This document shows positions 35,389 to 44,761 of a stretch of 64,000 nucleotides of DNA, piece by piece. The stretch lies in contig NZ_CP063458.1 in assembly GCF_015169395.1 (NCBI RefSeq), forward strand, positions 1,178,001 to 1,242,000, in the 5' to 3' direction. The notes beneath the pieces are model-generated. The model worked only from the letters and a program-made list of their open reading frames with translations, was not told the origin of the DNA and did no database searches. How positions within the stretch are numbered: the stretch's first letter is position 1; each line of letters opens with the position of its first letter. The position numbers were made by a program, and so were the translations under genes. Source of the stretch: Humisphaera borealis (GTDB lineage: Bacteria; Planctomycetota; Phycisphaerae; Tepidisphaerales; Tepidisphaeraceae).

Positions 35389-36134
35389 CCAAACATCCTT
35401 CCGATCCGCCTGCGCACGCGTGAACCCAGCGAGTTGAGACGATGACATCCGCGGTCAAAACGCAATCGAGCAGCAGAATAGGGCGCAACGGACTGTACAT
35501 ATTCCCGAAGCGCTGCGCGCTGATTGTCGAGGCCGTGAATGGTCAACTCCTCGAATTCGAACCCGTCCTGCCACCAGATCCATTTGACCGTGCGTTCGAG
35601 CGGCATCCGGCTAAGGTGCGACGCGGGGAATGAGTAACTCCAGTGCGAGTGTATGAGGTGGAACTTCTGGAGAAAACGAATCCGATTGCCTTCGATGTCG
35701 ATCAACCAGCGGTGGTGTGACAGTCCTGCTAACCGAGGATGTTCCGCCCCGCGGCAGGTCTCCCATTCCCGTGACGGCACCTCCAAGTACCCGCGCTTCG
35801 CGACTCGGATAAGCTCGGAGCAGACCCAGAGCGGATCCCGCAGGTCCTCAAGAGTGTGCGAGCAGACTGCGAAATCAAATTGCTTGTCCGCGAACGGCCA
35901 CCTTTCTCTCGCACAGATGTCTCGCTGGACCCAAGTGGCGGAGGAAAAGAACTCCTTATCGCCGCCTTGGTGAGTAGGGCCACCAAAAGTGCGGTAATAG
36001 CCGCGGGTCTCGTAAGGTTCAGCGTCCAAAATCCACTGAGCTCGGTTGAATGGACAGGCCCACCCACCGACATCCAAGACTAGATCAGTCCCGGCCAAGA
36101 TCCCGACCAAACGGTCCGCGTTAGCCTGCAGCAT
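35385..36134 (-). CDS. Class I SAM methyltransferase
   Basis: The 249-residue protein has motif I LVLDVGGWACPFNRAQWILD (about 18-37) and the FDFAVCSHTLEDLRDP loop (near 87-102), typical of Methyltransf_11/25-type enzymes. The histidine-rich segment near residues 130-145 is unusual. GAGGT lies about 5 bases before the ATG at 36134. It overlaps the upstream GT2 gene by 14 bases and the next transferase by GTGA. A sugar or lipid-carrier methyltransferase role is likely from context. Confidence 0.82.
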   Translation of the reverse strand: MLQANADRLVGILAGTDLVLDVGGWACPFNRAQWILDAEPYETRGYYRTFGGPTHQGGDKEFFSSATWVQRDICARERWPFADKQFDFAVCSHTLEDLRDPLWVCSELIRVAKRGYLEVPSREWETCRGAEHPRLAGLSHHRWLIDIEGNRIRFLQKFHLIHSHWSYSFPASHLSRMPLERTVKWIWWQDGFEFEELTIHGLDNQRAALREYVQSVAPYSAARLRFDRGCHRLNSLGSRVRRRIGRMFG

Positions 36135-37119
36135 TAGTACCTCGAAAGTTTCGTGCGGTATCTGCGGACAGTGAAGCGTTTGGTGCCTGCGGATCCGCGC
36201 ACGAATGTTTGCGGAAGCGGATCAACCGGGTGGCATCCCATAGCGCAATCAAGAATGCGCAGTTTTTTGCTAATAGCCGCCACGGTTGATACGATAAACC
36301 GACATAGGTTCGGTATGCATCAATGATCCAGCGCGAGCGCTTAGGACCTTGAAAATGTTTGAGCAAGAAACACAGATTGTCTCTGTAGTGGAGGTAATGC
36401 TTTCGGTACATTTGCAACTCTCTCGCGAGTAGTCCGACTGCTCTCCCCTCCCGCGTACCTCCTTCATTTGCGCTTAGGTGAGTCAGCCAGGCGGCTGGGC
36501 GGTACACGAGCCGGTATCCCATCGCTCGTACCCGAAAACAGAGATCGCTGTCCTCCCGCCATGCTAGCTGGAACAGAGGATCGAAGCTTCCCGCCTGTAA
36601 CACCGCATTCCGACGAAGCGAGAGATTGCAAGTCGGCGCGTGTGAAACGTCGAGCTCAATGAAGTGGTCGTACGTGGTCCACCGCCAGCCGTCAACCGCG
36701 TCAAGGGCTCGCGGATCAAGGTTGCCCACCGACTGTCGGGCCAAGTCAACAACCCGGCCGGCAACTCCCCCTACCGTCGGATCTCGGTATTCAGCCAGGT
36801 GGGCCGCGATGAACCCGGCGGGGGAAATGACGTCGTCGTCCACGAAAATCAGAATGTCACCTCGAGCGATGGTGATTGCGTGATTTCTTGCAGCTACTGT
36901 GCCCGGTCTGGGCAGAACGACGTAGATTAGTCGATCATACTGCGAGAGCTCCGGACGAAGATCCCTGAGTGGCGCCTGTTCGACGACGATCACCTCACCT
37001 TCGGGGCCGACCTGCGGCATAAGTTGGTCAATCGTTTGGAGAAGAAGCTTTGGCCTTCGGAAGGAGGCGATCACCACAGTGTACTGTAGCGTCGAAAGTT
37101 GTGCGCGCTGGTGAATCAT
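36121..37119 (-). CDS. GT2-family glycosyltransferase
   Basis: The 332-residue protein is the one GT-A-type transferase in the cluster. It has YTVVIASFRRPKLLLQTI at the N-terminus, the DxD-like GDILIFVDDDVISP (about 85-98) and the REDSDLCFRVR acceptor-side motif near residue 193. The ATG at 37119 makes an ATGA overlap with the preceding gene; a longer in-frame start was rejected. GT2 enzymes with this pattern add rhamnose, galactose or glucose to oligosaccharides. One gene lies between it and a FkbM-adjacent transferase, in a tight coupled run. Confidence 0.9.
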   Translation of the reverse strand: MIHQRAQLSTLQYTVVIASFRRPKLLLQTIDQLMPQVGPEGEVIVVEQAPLRDLRPELSQYDRLIYVVLPRPGTVAARNHAITIARGDILIFVDDDVISPAGFIAAHLAEYRDPTVGGVAGRVVDLARQSVGNLDPRALDAVDGWRWTTYDHFIELDVSHAPTCNLSLRRNAVLQAGSFDPLFQLAWREDSDLCFRVRAMGYRLVYRPAAWLTHLSANEGGTREGRAVGLLARELQMYRKHYLHYRDNLCFLLKHFQGPKRSRWIIDAYRTYVGLSYQPWRLLAKNCAFLIALWDATRLIRFRKHSCADPQAPNASLSADTARNFRGTNAAG

Positions 37120-38213
37120 TGATGTCCGGCAGCACGCAAGGCGGTAAGGAGACATCGCCCATACTCGGCCCAAGTTTGCAGTGCGGCCACCTCGCGTCCC
37201 CGCCCTCGATACTCGTCCCGAAAGCCACGCGACCCAATCGCCATCTGAATCAAGTGTGCGAGGGTCAGCGGATCATCGGGGGGAAAAAAGCAGGCACCGT
37301 CGCCACCAATTTCACGGAACACCGGAATGTCCGCTGCCAGGACTGGAGTGCCGACCGCCATCGCCTCAACCAATGGAAGGCCGTACCCCTCCAACTTGGA
37401 CGGGAACACCTTAATGGTGGCGGCAGCGTAGAGCGGGGGTACATCTCCCTCTGGGATGTATCCAATGTGGCGTACCCACGGGCGATCAAGCCCCCAGAAT
37501 GCGAGCGGTTCGGCGGGAGTTGGGCCAGCCAACACCAGTGGCACCACCCCTCCCAACTTTTCCAACGCTGCGATGAGAACGGGAATATTCTTACGCTCGT
37601 TAATGCCTCCAACGTACAGCACGAATGCATCCGGAAGACGGTAAGTGGATCGGATCCGAGCGACGTTGACGGCAGAGACGTTCCAAAACTCATCCCCGAC
37701 ACCCAAGGGAGCCACTGTGACTTTCGATGGCGCGAGGCCGCCATGGTGCAGGGCCTCGGCGGAAGTGCGACTAATTGTAATGATGTGATCGGCGCCACGA
37801 ATCGCTCGTTCAGCGAGCTCTATCTGAGTGTCGTTGAATGTGGTGCGGTACTGCTTACCGAACGTCCGCCAGGAAACGTCCGCGACGGCTTGAAGCAGCG
37901 GAGCTTTAGTCCGTAAAGCGTTTAGGTTCATCCCGAGAACGACGTCTACCACACCTAGTTGGCGGATCCGCTCAACAGGCATTGTGAAGTAGTTCATTAG
38001 CCCTGACTGGCCACGCCCCGGCACCCAAGTAGTCGCGTATCTGATCTCCGGCGGCATCCACTCGGGCCGTGGATAGCGAGTCCCAAACGAGAATGCCGTC
38101 ACCGCGGCTAGGCCCATGCTATCCCAACGACGAGCCATCTGCCGGAGGGTCTCTCGCTGCCACCGGCCAACGCCCGCCTGAACCCCCGGCAGAATATCCA
38201 CGCCAACGTTCAC
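37116..38213 (-). CDS. GT4-family glycosyltransferase
   Basis: The 365-residue protein matches GT4 mannosyltransferase-type enzymes (WbaZ/WbdA-like). It has VGVDILPGVQAGVGRW at the start, SWRTFGKQYRTTFNDT, VLYVGGINERKNIPVLIAAL and EGYGLPLVEAMAVGTPVLA with the EX7E pattern near residue 273. AAGGA lies five bases before the ATG. It may use GDP-mannose, consistent with gmd in the same locus, but this is inference. The ATGA junction couples it to the GT2 gene. Confidence 0.9.
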   Translation of the reverse strand: MNVGVDILPGVQAGVGRWQRETLRQMARRWDSMGLAAVTAFSFGTRYPRPEWMPPEIRYATTWVPGRGQSGLMNYFTMPVERIRQLGVVDVVLGMNLNALRTKAPLLQAVADVSWRTFGKQYRTTFNDTQIELAERAIRGADHIITISRTSAEALHHGGLAPSKVTVAPLGVGDEFWNVSAVNVARIRSTYRLPDAFVLYVGGINERKNIPVLIAALEKLGGVVPLVLAGPTPAEPLAFWGLDRPWVRHIGYIPEGDVPPLYAAATIKVFPSKLEGYGLPLVEAMAVGTPVLAADIPVFREIGGDGACFFPPDDPLTLAHLIQMAIGSRGFRDEYRGRGREVAALQTWAEYGRCLLTALRAAGHQ

Positions 38214-38222
38214 ATCATTTCC

Positions 38223-39383
38223 TTAGGCTCGGTGGACTATGGGAAGGCTCAAAAGGGCGAGCAGCCTTTGTGCCACTCCTACGGGGCTGACTAGCGGCCG
38301 CCAGTATGCCGCGATCGCCTGAGGATTACGCTCGCCACGGTCCCATGCATCCGACTCCTTCGAGACTGCGGCAGCAAGTGAGTGGGGGTTGTGGTAGCTA
38401 CTAACCCTCCCATACGCTGTTTCGGCCACTAGTCCCGAAATGGAGGGGATTGGAGTACCGACGACTGTACCGCCAAGTGCTAGCATTTCATTCGCGACGA
38501 TGGGTGACCCCTCCCATCGGGATGAGAGGAGTAGTGTCCGGGATTCTGCCATCAGATCCCGGATCCGCTCACGTGGCTGCACTCCCAGCACCTGAACGTT
38601 ACGAACCTGACGAGCGAGGACCGAGAATCGCTCCTTCGCCCCTTGGCCGATAATCACAATCCTAGATCGTGAGCCCCTATTACTCAATTGACGAACAGTA
38701 GAAGCGAGTAATGCAGCATTCTTTTGCGGTGAATTCCAACGACCGATCGCGATGATTCGATCCAGCCGACCCGTCGATAGTTCGCGTGAACAGAAGCTAT
38801 GTGGAACCGGGTAGGGAAGCCAATTGACTCGCTCAGCCAACTCTCCGGCACCGATCCGACGAAGTAGGTGGCGGAACTCGTCCGCGGGCCCTAGTCCACC
38901 GAATGTCGTGATATCTGCGGCCGCCGTATTTGCGACCAGTGCTCGATGTTCTTCGCTGGCGCGGAATATGGCTCGGTCCAACCAATGCTTGGTCGCGCCC
39001 AATTTCCCTCGAAAGGTCGGCTGAAGGAATGTCATGTATCGGAATGTGGACCATTGGTGAAGTCTCGGACTGACATGGCCGTCAGAGTCTGTTATTGAAA
39101 GCACCCGCAATCCAGCCAATCTAGCTGCCGCCATTAGTTCTGTCATTCGGTGCCAGGTGATGAATACAGCGGCCCGGCACCCTGACAGACGCCAGAAATT
39201 TGGATCGACTAGCTCCCGCTCACTACCGAAGGCGCGCGTCGGATAAGGATACCCAGACTCGGTGCCGGTCGGGCAGATGGTGAGGCATGGCATCCCGAGG
39301 GCGCGCAACCCCTCGACGTACAACTCAAATCGCACCGAGATTTCCATTAAGCGGACGGGCGCGTTCCAAACTAGTCCGATCAT
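38223..39383 (-). CDS. GT4-like glycosyltransferase
   Basis: The 386-residue protein has a GT-B C-terminal half: IIAIGRWNSPQKNAALL (near 213-229), IVIIGQGAKERFSVLA and RWEGSPIVANEMLALGG (EX7E variant near 289). The N-terminal acceptor half is less typical. It couples to the upstream FkbM-like gene by ATGA and stops nine bases before the next transferase. Its AT-richer sequence differs from the GC-rich 29-35 kb block. Confidence 0.85.
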   Translation of the reverse strand: MIGLVWNAPVRLMEISVRFELYVEGLRALGMPCLTICPTGTESGYPYPTRAFGSERELVDPNFWRLSGCRAAVFITWHRMTELMAAARLAGLRVLSITDSDGHVSPRLHQWSTFRYMTFLQPTFRGKLGATKHWLDRAIFRASEEHRALVANTAAADITTFGGLGPADEFRHLLRRIGAGELAERVNWLPYPVPHSFCSRELSTGRLDRIIAIGRWNSPQKNAALLASTVRQLSNRGSRSRIVIIGQGAKERFSVLARQVRNVQVLGVQPRERIRDLMAESRTLLLSSRWEGSPIVANEMLALGGTVVGTPIPSISGLVAETAYGRVSSYHNPHSLAAAVSKESDAWDRGERNPQAIAAYWRPLVSPVGVAQRLLALLSLPIVHRA

Positions 39384-40285
39384 TGGCCGAGCACCTCCGA
39401 CTTGACGGGAATAGCATCAAACTCACGTGGGTCTGCCGGGTAGCCACCGAAAAACGGGCCAAAATAGTATCGCGCGGGTTCGTAGTGGTACTCTGCGGAG
39501 TCGTTGGCTGGAAACGCGTTGACGTCCAAATCGTCACGGACGAAGAAGGCATTGACGCCTGTCCAGTTGCAGCCGACCAACCGATAGCCCCTCTTGCGAG
39601 CAAGTCGCTCGAATGCCTTCAGGCTCGCCCCGTGCGCTCTGGTGCCCGAGTTGCAGAACTTCGCATCATATGGCATCACCCAATCGAGTGAAGGCCCCAA
39701 GCCGGCGTTGTACTCGACGACGACCACGCGCGGGTGGACCCTACGCAGCGCCTCCCAAACCCACCACTCGTTTCCGTCAATGTCTAAGCTCAGAAGGTCA
39801 ACTTCGTTTGGAACTCCGGCTGATACCAGAAGTTCGTCCACGCACTCTGCAGTCACAAAGGATTGCAAAAATTTCAAGCGTTTCGATGCAATCAACTGCG
39901 CAAACTCTGCCGTAATGTAGCTTGCATTAGAAGCACTAGCATCTATCCAGACCCCCGACCATCCCTTCTGCATCAGGTACGCGGTGTTGTTCTCCAGCCC
40001 GTTCCCCACGCCTATCTCGACGAAACTCTCGCTGCCGGACCCGATGCGGGCGAAGATCTGTTCCAGTATGCCGTCCTCGTCGTTCTGGGAATACACCTTA
40101 AAGCCATGTCGCGTCACAGCGCGACTGTCTTGGTACCGTGGGTCAAAGCGGAGAGCGTGGATCCAAAGCTGCTCGCGAATTAGGTGCAACTGTCGGTCGG
40201 CAACCATATAGGCGGATCGGATCGATGGGATCGCTCCGATGATGCCCTTGATCTTTCTCAGCGAGATTGCTAGGAAACGAAGCAT
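39380..40285 (-). CDS. FkbM-type methyltransferase
   Basis: From ATG 40285 (AAGGAG nine bases before it) the frame encodes 301 residues with an N-terminal amphipathic helix. The FkbM-like core follows: KVYSQNDEDGILEQIFARIG (near 70-90), FVEIGVGNGLENNTAYLM (near 95-112) and VDLLSLDIDGNEWWVWEAL (near 165-183), the last being the FkbM-type acidic/post-motif. The protein differs from the other three FkbM members in the cluster and belongs to the longer, Asn-rich subgroup. It probably methylates a sugar; the annotation beyond family level is inference. Confidence 0.82.
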   Translation of the reverse strand: MLRFLAISLRKIKGIIGAIPSIRSAYMVADRQLHLIREQLWIHALRFDPRYQDSRAVTRHGFKVYSQNDEDGILEQIFARIGSGSESFVEIGVGNGLENNTAYLMQKGWSGVWIDASASNASYITAEFAQLIASKRLKFLQSFVTAECVDELLVSAGVPNEVDLLSLDIDGNEWWVWEALRRVHPRVVVVEYNAGLGPSLDWVMPYDAKFCNSGTRAHGASLKAFERLARKRGYRLVGCNWTGVNAFFVRDDLDVNAFPANDSAEYHYEPARYYFGPFFGGYPADPREFDAIPVKSEVLGQ

Positions 40286-40403
40286 GTGTTTCAACTCCTT
40301 GACATCGTGCGATCCAACGCACGGCCAAGATTATCGCCGCCGGACAGAAGGAAGCGCGTTCTATCGCCCTCATGCAAGGAAGCCGCAACGTCCTCATGTC
40401 GCA

Positions 40404-41078
40404 TCAATTCGGCACTCGGCGAAGCCACGTAGTTAGATGAACCTGGCCAGCTAAAACCCAATTTCCGGTGGCGAGCAGTTCGCCGATCGCGCGTCCTACC
40501 CCGGTGGTTCCTACACTGTCGTGAAAAACCATGACGCCACCTGGTCGGACGCGCCATGCGGTGACTTCCACGTCCTTAGCCGCTGCGGAATACTCGTGAT
40601 CGCCATCAATAAACACGAGTTCGAGCGATTTGGGCAGGTCCTCCCGACTAATGTGAGCACTGTTCATTCTCACCGGCCGAATGATGTCCACTAAATCCTT
40701 GATATTGTCGGTGAATGTTGCGTACGTGTCTATAGTGGGCTCTGATCCCATCGCATCGTTGTTCCAAGTGTCAACGCAATACAATACCCCATTTACCTCG
40801 CGAAGCCCTGCAGCCAGAAAGCACGCGGACGCGCCAAGGTGAGAGCCAATTTCTACGGCGGTTGAGCCTGACGGGGTCGACACCGCGAGCTTATAGAGGA
40901 CGGCCAGTTCGGATGGGGAGGTGTAAGTCGGGATGCCTATGCATCGCCTCCCCGCAGCTTTTGCAACGGCTCGTCGAACCCACCAGTCATCCAGACTATG
41001 TGACATCCTGAAGATTCGCTGAGCAGCGCTCCGGGCGATGCGATAAATCGTCGGTAAGGAACTGGGGCCAAGGATCAT
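40404..41078 (-). CDS. Class I SAM methyltransferase (CmcI/Methyltransf_24-type)
   Basis: The 224-residue protein has motif I AVEIGSHLGASACFLAAGL (near 74-92), VDTWNNDAM (near 102-110) and the strand LELVFIDGDHEYSAAAKDVE (near 153-172). RPGGVMVFHDSVG follows near 179-190. This is the CmcI/TylF/Methyltransf_24 arrangement, often associated with O-methylation of sugars or antibiotic precursors. It sits between the FkbM-like gene and the ABC exporter ATPase, with a 118-base gap upstream of the FkbM-like gene. Confidence 0.85.
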   Translation of the reverse strand: MILGPSSLPTIYRIARSAAQRIFRMSHSLDDWWVRRAVAKAAGRRCIGIPTYTSPSELAVLYKLAVSTPSGSTAVEIGSHLGASACFLAAGLREVNGVLYCVDTWNNDAMGSEPTIDTYATFTDNIKDLVDIIRPVRMNSAHISREDLPKSLELVFIDGDHEYSAAAKDVEVTAWRVRPGGVMVFHDSVGTTGVGRAIGELLATGNWVLAGQVHLTTWLRRVPN

Positions 41079-41099
41079 ATTGAGTGGTCACCTGTACGA

Positions 41100-42329
41100 T
41101 TAGATAGACTGGCTGACGATCCAGGACTCCGGCACAATGGAACCTGCTGCCGGGCTGTGCGGAAACGTGCGACTGGGCGTTGGACTCCGGTCAATAGTGA
41201 AAGAAACGCAGGGCGGCGTTTGATCGAAAGTCTCCGTATTGTGACTACCGAGCCAGATCGCGACAGCGTAAACGCTTGGAACGAGGGGAGGAAGGGCCAC
41301 GACGATTTGAAGTGCGTGAAGCGTACAGTCGTCGAAAATGAATGGCGTAACACGGGGAATAGTTTGCATGAACCTGATCCCAGCCGCGTCGTGGAAGTCG
41401 ATGGCCAAGAACGCAGCCTTATGCGGTGGGCGTGAACGAAGTCTTATATTCACTTCTAGAGTGTGATTGGGTTGCTCACCCGCCAGATGAACGTTGACCT
41501 CCTCAACGCAAAGTGAGATCTGTTCAATACCGTGCGGACGCTCCCACATGCTGCTCTGTCTGTCGCCCCCTCCCGCCGTATAATGTTGGACCGCAGCGTC
41601 TGCAGCGCCTGTGAAGCATGTTTGACCGCGTAAAAGTACTATACCCGATGTGCAGAGTTGCTGAACTGCCTGCATATTGTGGCTCACGAACAGTACTGTG
41701 CGACCACCGCGAGCGACATCGCCCATTTTTCCGAGGCACTTCTTTTGGAACTCCGCATCACCTACAGCCAACACCTCGTCGACGATAAGAATCTCCGGCT
41801 CCAAGTGCGCCGCGACGGCGAACGCGAGCCTCATGTACATGCCCGAGGAATAGTGCTTTACTGGTGTGTCGATAAACTTCTCGATCTCGGCAAACGCGAC
41901 GATCTCGTCGAACTTTCGGGTGATCTCCGAACGCCGCATGCCGAGGATCGCGCCGTTGAGGAAGATGTTCTCGCGACCGGAGAGTTCCGGATGAAAGCCT
42001 GTACCGACTTCAAGGAGGCTGCCGACCCGGCCGTGGATGTCGGCGCCGCCTTCGGATGGTTCGGTAATGCGGCTGAGGATTTTAAGAAGCGTACTCTTAC
42101 CTGCCCCGTTGCGGCCGATGATCCCGACGACCTGTCCCCTTTTCACCTCAAATGATACATCCTTCAACGCCCAGAACGGTTCGCGCGACGCAGGTCGACG
42201 CCCGTGCCTGATCAGCCGCCCTGCCGTTTGCATGATCGCATCGCGGACCGTCTTGTAGCGCGGCACCGCGGCGGCACCTAGTTGGTAACGCTTGCCAAGA
42301 CCATTCACACTAATCGCGATATCACCCAT
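41100..42329 (-). CDS. wzt: Polysaccharide ABC exporter ATPase with C-terminal Wzt-type domain
   Basis: The 409-residue protein starts at ATG 42329; a longer upstream frame lacks support. The N-terminal ABC domain has Walker A GRNGAGKSTLL (about 71-81), the YSSGM signature (near 156) and Walker B ILIVDEVLAVGD (about 176-187), with a typical H-loop (VSHNMQ). After about residue 270 comes a beta-rich C-terminal domain like Wzt of O9a/O8 O-antigen exporters, which binds the modified end of the polymer before export. It lies 73 bases after the permease gene, the usual wzm-wzt pair. Confidence 0.93.
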   Translation of the reverse strand: MGDIAISVNGLGKRYQLGAAAVPRYKTVRDAIMQTAGRLIRHGRRPASREPFWALKDVSFEVKRGQVVGIIGRNGAGKSTLLKILSRITEPSEGGADIHGRVGSLLEVGTGFHPELSGRENIFLNGAILGMRRSEITRKFDEIVAFAEIEKFIDTPVKHYSSGMYMRLAFAVAAHLEPEILIVDEVLAVGDAEFQKKCLGKMGDVARGGRTVLFVSHNMQAVQQLCTSGIVLLRGQTCFTGAADAAVQHYTAGGGDRQSSMWERPHGIEQISLCVEEVNVHLAGEQPNHTLEVNIRLRSRPPHKAAFLAIDFHDAAGIRFMQTIPRVTPFIFDDCTLHALQIVVALPPLVPSVYAVAIWLGSHNTETFDQTPPCVSFTIDRSPTPSRTFPHSPAAGSIVPESWIVSQSI

Positions 42330-42402
42330 GAGTTGCTGCTGCTGGCTTGGTGGCCTGTTCACTTCCAAATAGGTGCAAGTTCGCCGAGATGCAATACAGA
42401 GG

Positions 42403-43332
42403 TCAGACGACGTCGGCGAACTGGGCCTCAACCCGGCGGAAGTAGAATAGCCCGCCGATAAGCAGCGCCACGACAACCGCGACCGAAGCGGCCATGAGGC
42501 CCGGATCGGGAGCTGGCCCGCCGACCAGTGCCCAGCGGAACCCGTCGACCACGCCGGTCATCGGGTTGATTCCGTAGAGGATGCGCCAGCCTTGTGGCAC
42601 TAGGCTACTGGGGTAGGCAATTGGCGTAAGGAAGAGCCAGAGCTGCGTGAGGAACGGGACGACGTAACGAACATCGCGGTATTGTACGTTAAGTGCCGCC
42701 AGCCACAGCCCGACACCCAGCGCGGCGGCCAGCGCCAGCAGCGTGAATACCGGGAGCATCGCAACAGCCACGGTGATTCTTGGTGGGAAGCCGGCGGCGG
42801 CGTAACCAACCATCATCAGTCCGACCAGTCCGAATGCGATTGCAAAGTCCGCCGCACCTGCCAGGACAGACGACAGCGGAATGACAAGCCGCGGGAAGTA
42901 GACCTTACTGATTAGCCTCTGCTCATTCACGAGGCTGTTGCTCGATTGCTGAAGGGCGTAGGCGAACAGTTGCCACGGGAGCAATCCAACCAGCGCGAAA
43001 ATGGGGTAAGGAATACCGTCCGACGGCATCTTGGCAAGCCGGCCAAAGAAGATTGTGAAAACGACCATCGTGCAGAGTGGCTGCAGCACGGCCCAGGCGA
43101 CTCCGAGTACCGTTTGCTTGTAGCGGACGCTGATGTCCCGAGCCGCAAGAAAGCCTAGGAGCTCGCGATAGCGCCAGAGCTCACGTAAATCAAGCGCGCG
43201 CCAGCCGGTACCGGGCCGGATCCGGACGACATCGTCCGCTATACACACAGGAATGGCAGCCGAGCTTTGGCTGTCGATTACTTTAGCGGGCGACGGTGAT
43301 ATCTTGATAGGGTTTGCCGATGGCACGGTCAT
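42403..43332 (-). CDS. wzm: Polysaccharide ABC exporter permease
   Basis: The protein has about 309 residues from ATG 43332 (an in-frame GTG at 43371 is possible). An N-terminal cytoplasmic stretch (about 20-60) precedes six membrane segments. The ABC-2 polysaccharide permease signatures are VLGVAWAVLQPLCTMVVFTIFFG, QLFAYALQQSSNSLV and LTPIAYPSSLV near the C-terminus (each shown within 25 residues). It would move lipid-linked polymer across the inner membrane with the ATPase encoded just downstream. Its start overlaps the upstream polymerase/ligase-like gene by 50 bases, and the gap to wzt is 73 bases. Confidence 0.92.
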   Translation of the reverse strand: MTVPSANPIKISPSPAKVIDSQSSAAIPVCIADDVVRIRPGTGWRALDLRELWRYRELLGFLAARDISVRYKQTVLGVAWAVLQPLCTMVVFTIFFGRLAKMPSDGIPYPIFALVGLLPWQLFAYALQQSSNSLVNEQRLISKVYFPRLVIPLSSVLAGAADFAIAFGLVGLMMVGYAAAGFPPRITVAVAMLPVFTLLALAAALGVGLWLAALNVQYRDVRYVVPFLTQLWLFLTPIAYPSSLVPQGWRILYGINPMTGVVDGFRWALVGGPAPDPGLMAASVAVVVALLIGGLFYFRRVEAQFADVV

Positions 43333-44638
43333 GAATGGTTCGCATTTGAGGAACGGTCGTTTTGGAAGCACGCCGACCGACGAGAATACCCATTTGAACG
43401 ACCAGTAGAAGTGACATGGGTATGGAGGACAGAATTCCCGTCCCGATGAATGCTGTCGCCCAAGCGATCAGCACGAAGGAGAACATCATCTTGTAGCCGA
43501 GCCGCCAGTTGCCGGTCTGTTCTGAAGTCGGTGGCGGCCAAACAACCCAGACGATGAACGCCAGCCAGAAGACCAAGCCGAGGATGCCTTGGTCAACCAG
43601 TATTCGAGAATACTCATTCTCCATACCGATGGGCTTTGGTGCCCGATCGGCTAGGAAAGATGGCAAACTCGTTCCTATCGAACTGCCCATCCCCGCCCCC
43701 ATGGGGTATTCCACCAAGAGATCGAGGAACGATGCGTTCATGCTCATGTAGGCCCGGCCGTAGACTTGTTGGGTGTCCTGCATTTCTAGCACGCGTTGAA
43801 ACCGAGGGTTCGCGATGACGAGCCACGCTGACAATCCGACGACAACTGCCAAAAGCGTGCCGTGTTTTACAGGAAACCCGCTTACGATCCAAGTGGTAAC
43901 CAACGTAAGTGCGGCTGTCACAACCGGCTGACGAGCGCCGCACATCAAGATGCCGATGCACGCCGCGACAATGCCGAGGACGAATGCAAGTCGTTCCCAA
44001 GCGTGCGGTCGGGCCATCATTCCACCCATCAGCAAAGGCAGCGTGGCCATCATCGTTCCACCATAAGCGTGCGCGCTCATGAATGTGGCCGGGATTCGGT
44101 TCCAAGATTCACCGCCTACCCCTAGTATGGACCGGTACATAAGCTCGGTCACGGCATTCTTCGGGTACAACGCCTCGAGGCCATAGAAGTACAGGTAGAA
44201 CCCCGCGCCGGTCGCGATTAGGTTGAGGGGTATCAAGACGCGGGAGATTACAAAGAGATCCCGGTCGGTCATCAGACTCGCAAAAAGAATGGCGGGCAGC
44301 AGCCAAATCGTGCCCCGGAGAGCCACGAGCTGAACCAATAGGTCATTTACGGGGGCCAACGCGATAACTGCGGCCAAACCACAAAGGAGAATGACCCGGT
44401 CAAGCAGCCCGGGCGGGAATCGAACGCTACCTGACTGTTTTAGTTTCGCATAGGCACCAAGATAGAAGCCCAGCATCCCACCATCAAACATGAAAGTTGA
44501 GAAGACACCTAGGAAGTTCGCGCGGATGATGCCGTTGAAGTAACCGACCGCAATGGCTGTGCCGAGCCCTGCCCCCAATGACCGACGGGCCGCGATCGTG
44601 GTGATCAGAAAGGCGAGGATTGGAAACGCGATTTCCAA
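43283..44638 (-). CDS. O-antigen polymerase/ligase-like membrane protein
   Basis: The 451-residue polytopic protein has about eleven membrane segments and a Wzy/WaaL-like loop region with GMENEYSRILVDQGILGL near residues 340-357 and GMGSSIGTS before it. It fits the O-antigen ligase/EpsE-type polymerase group. The frame starts with TTG directly after a TAG, with no ribosome-binding site, so the true start is uncertain and may lie further downstream or reflect a small frameshift. Its 3' end overlaps the ABC permease gene by 50 bases, tying polymerisation or ligation to ABC-dependent export. Confidence 0.78.
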   Translation of the reverse strand: MEIAFPILAFLITTIAARRSLGAGLGTAIAVGYFNGIIRANFLGVFSTFMFDGGMLGFYLGAYAKLKQSGSVRFPPGLLDRVILLCGLAAVIALAPVNDLLVQLVALRGTIWLLPAILFASLMTDRDLFVISRVLIPLNLIATGAGFYLYFYGLEALYPKNAVTELMYRSILGVGGESWNRIPATFMSAHAYGGTMMATLPLLMGGMMARPHAWERLAFVLGIVAACIGILMCGARQPVVTAALTLVTTWIVSGFPVKHGTLLAVVVGLSAWLVIANPRFQRVLEMQDTQQVYGRAYMSMNASFLDLLVEYPMGAGMGSSIGTSLPSFLADRAPKPIGMENEYSRILVDQGILGLVFWLAFIVWVVWPPPTSEQTGNWRLGYKMMFSFVLIAWATAFIGTGILSSIPMSLLLVVQMGILVGRRASKTTVPQMRTIHDRAIGKPYQDITVAR

Positions 44639-44761
44639 CTACATGAACCGTCATAGCGGACGAGGCCGACAATGGCTAAGACATATCGCTTGAAGTGACA
44701 GAAAGCGAACGCCCGTCCGGAACCGAATGAGCGGTGATCCGCACGCCCAACCAAGTCAAGT

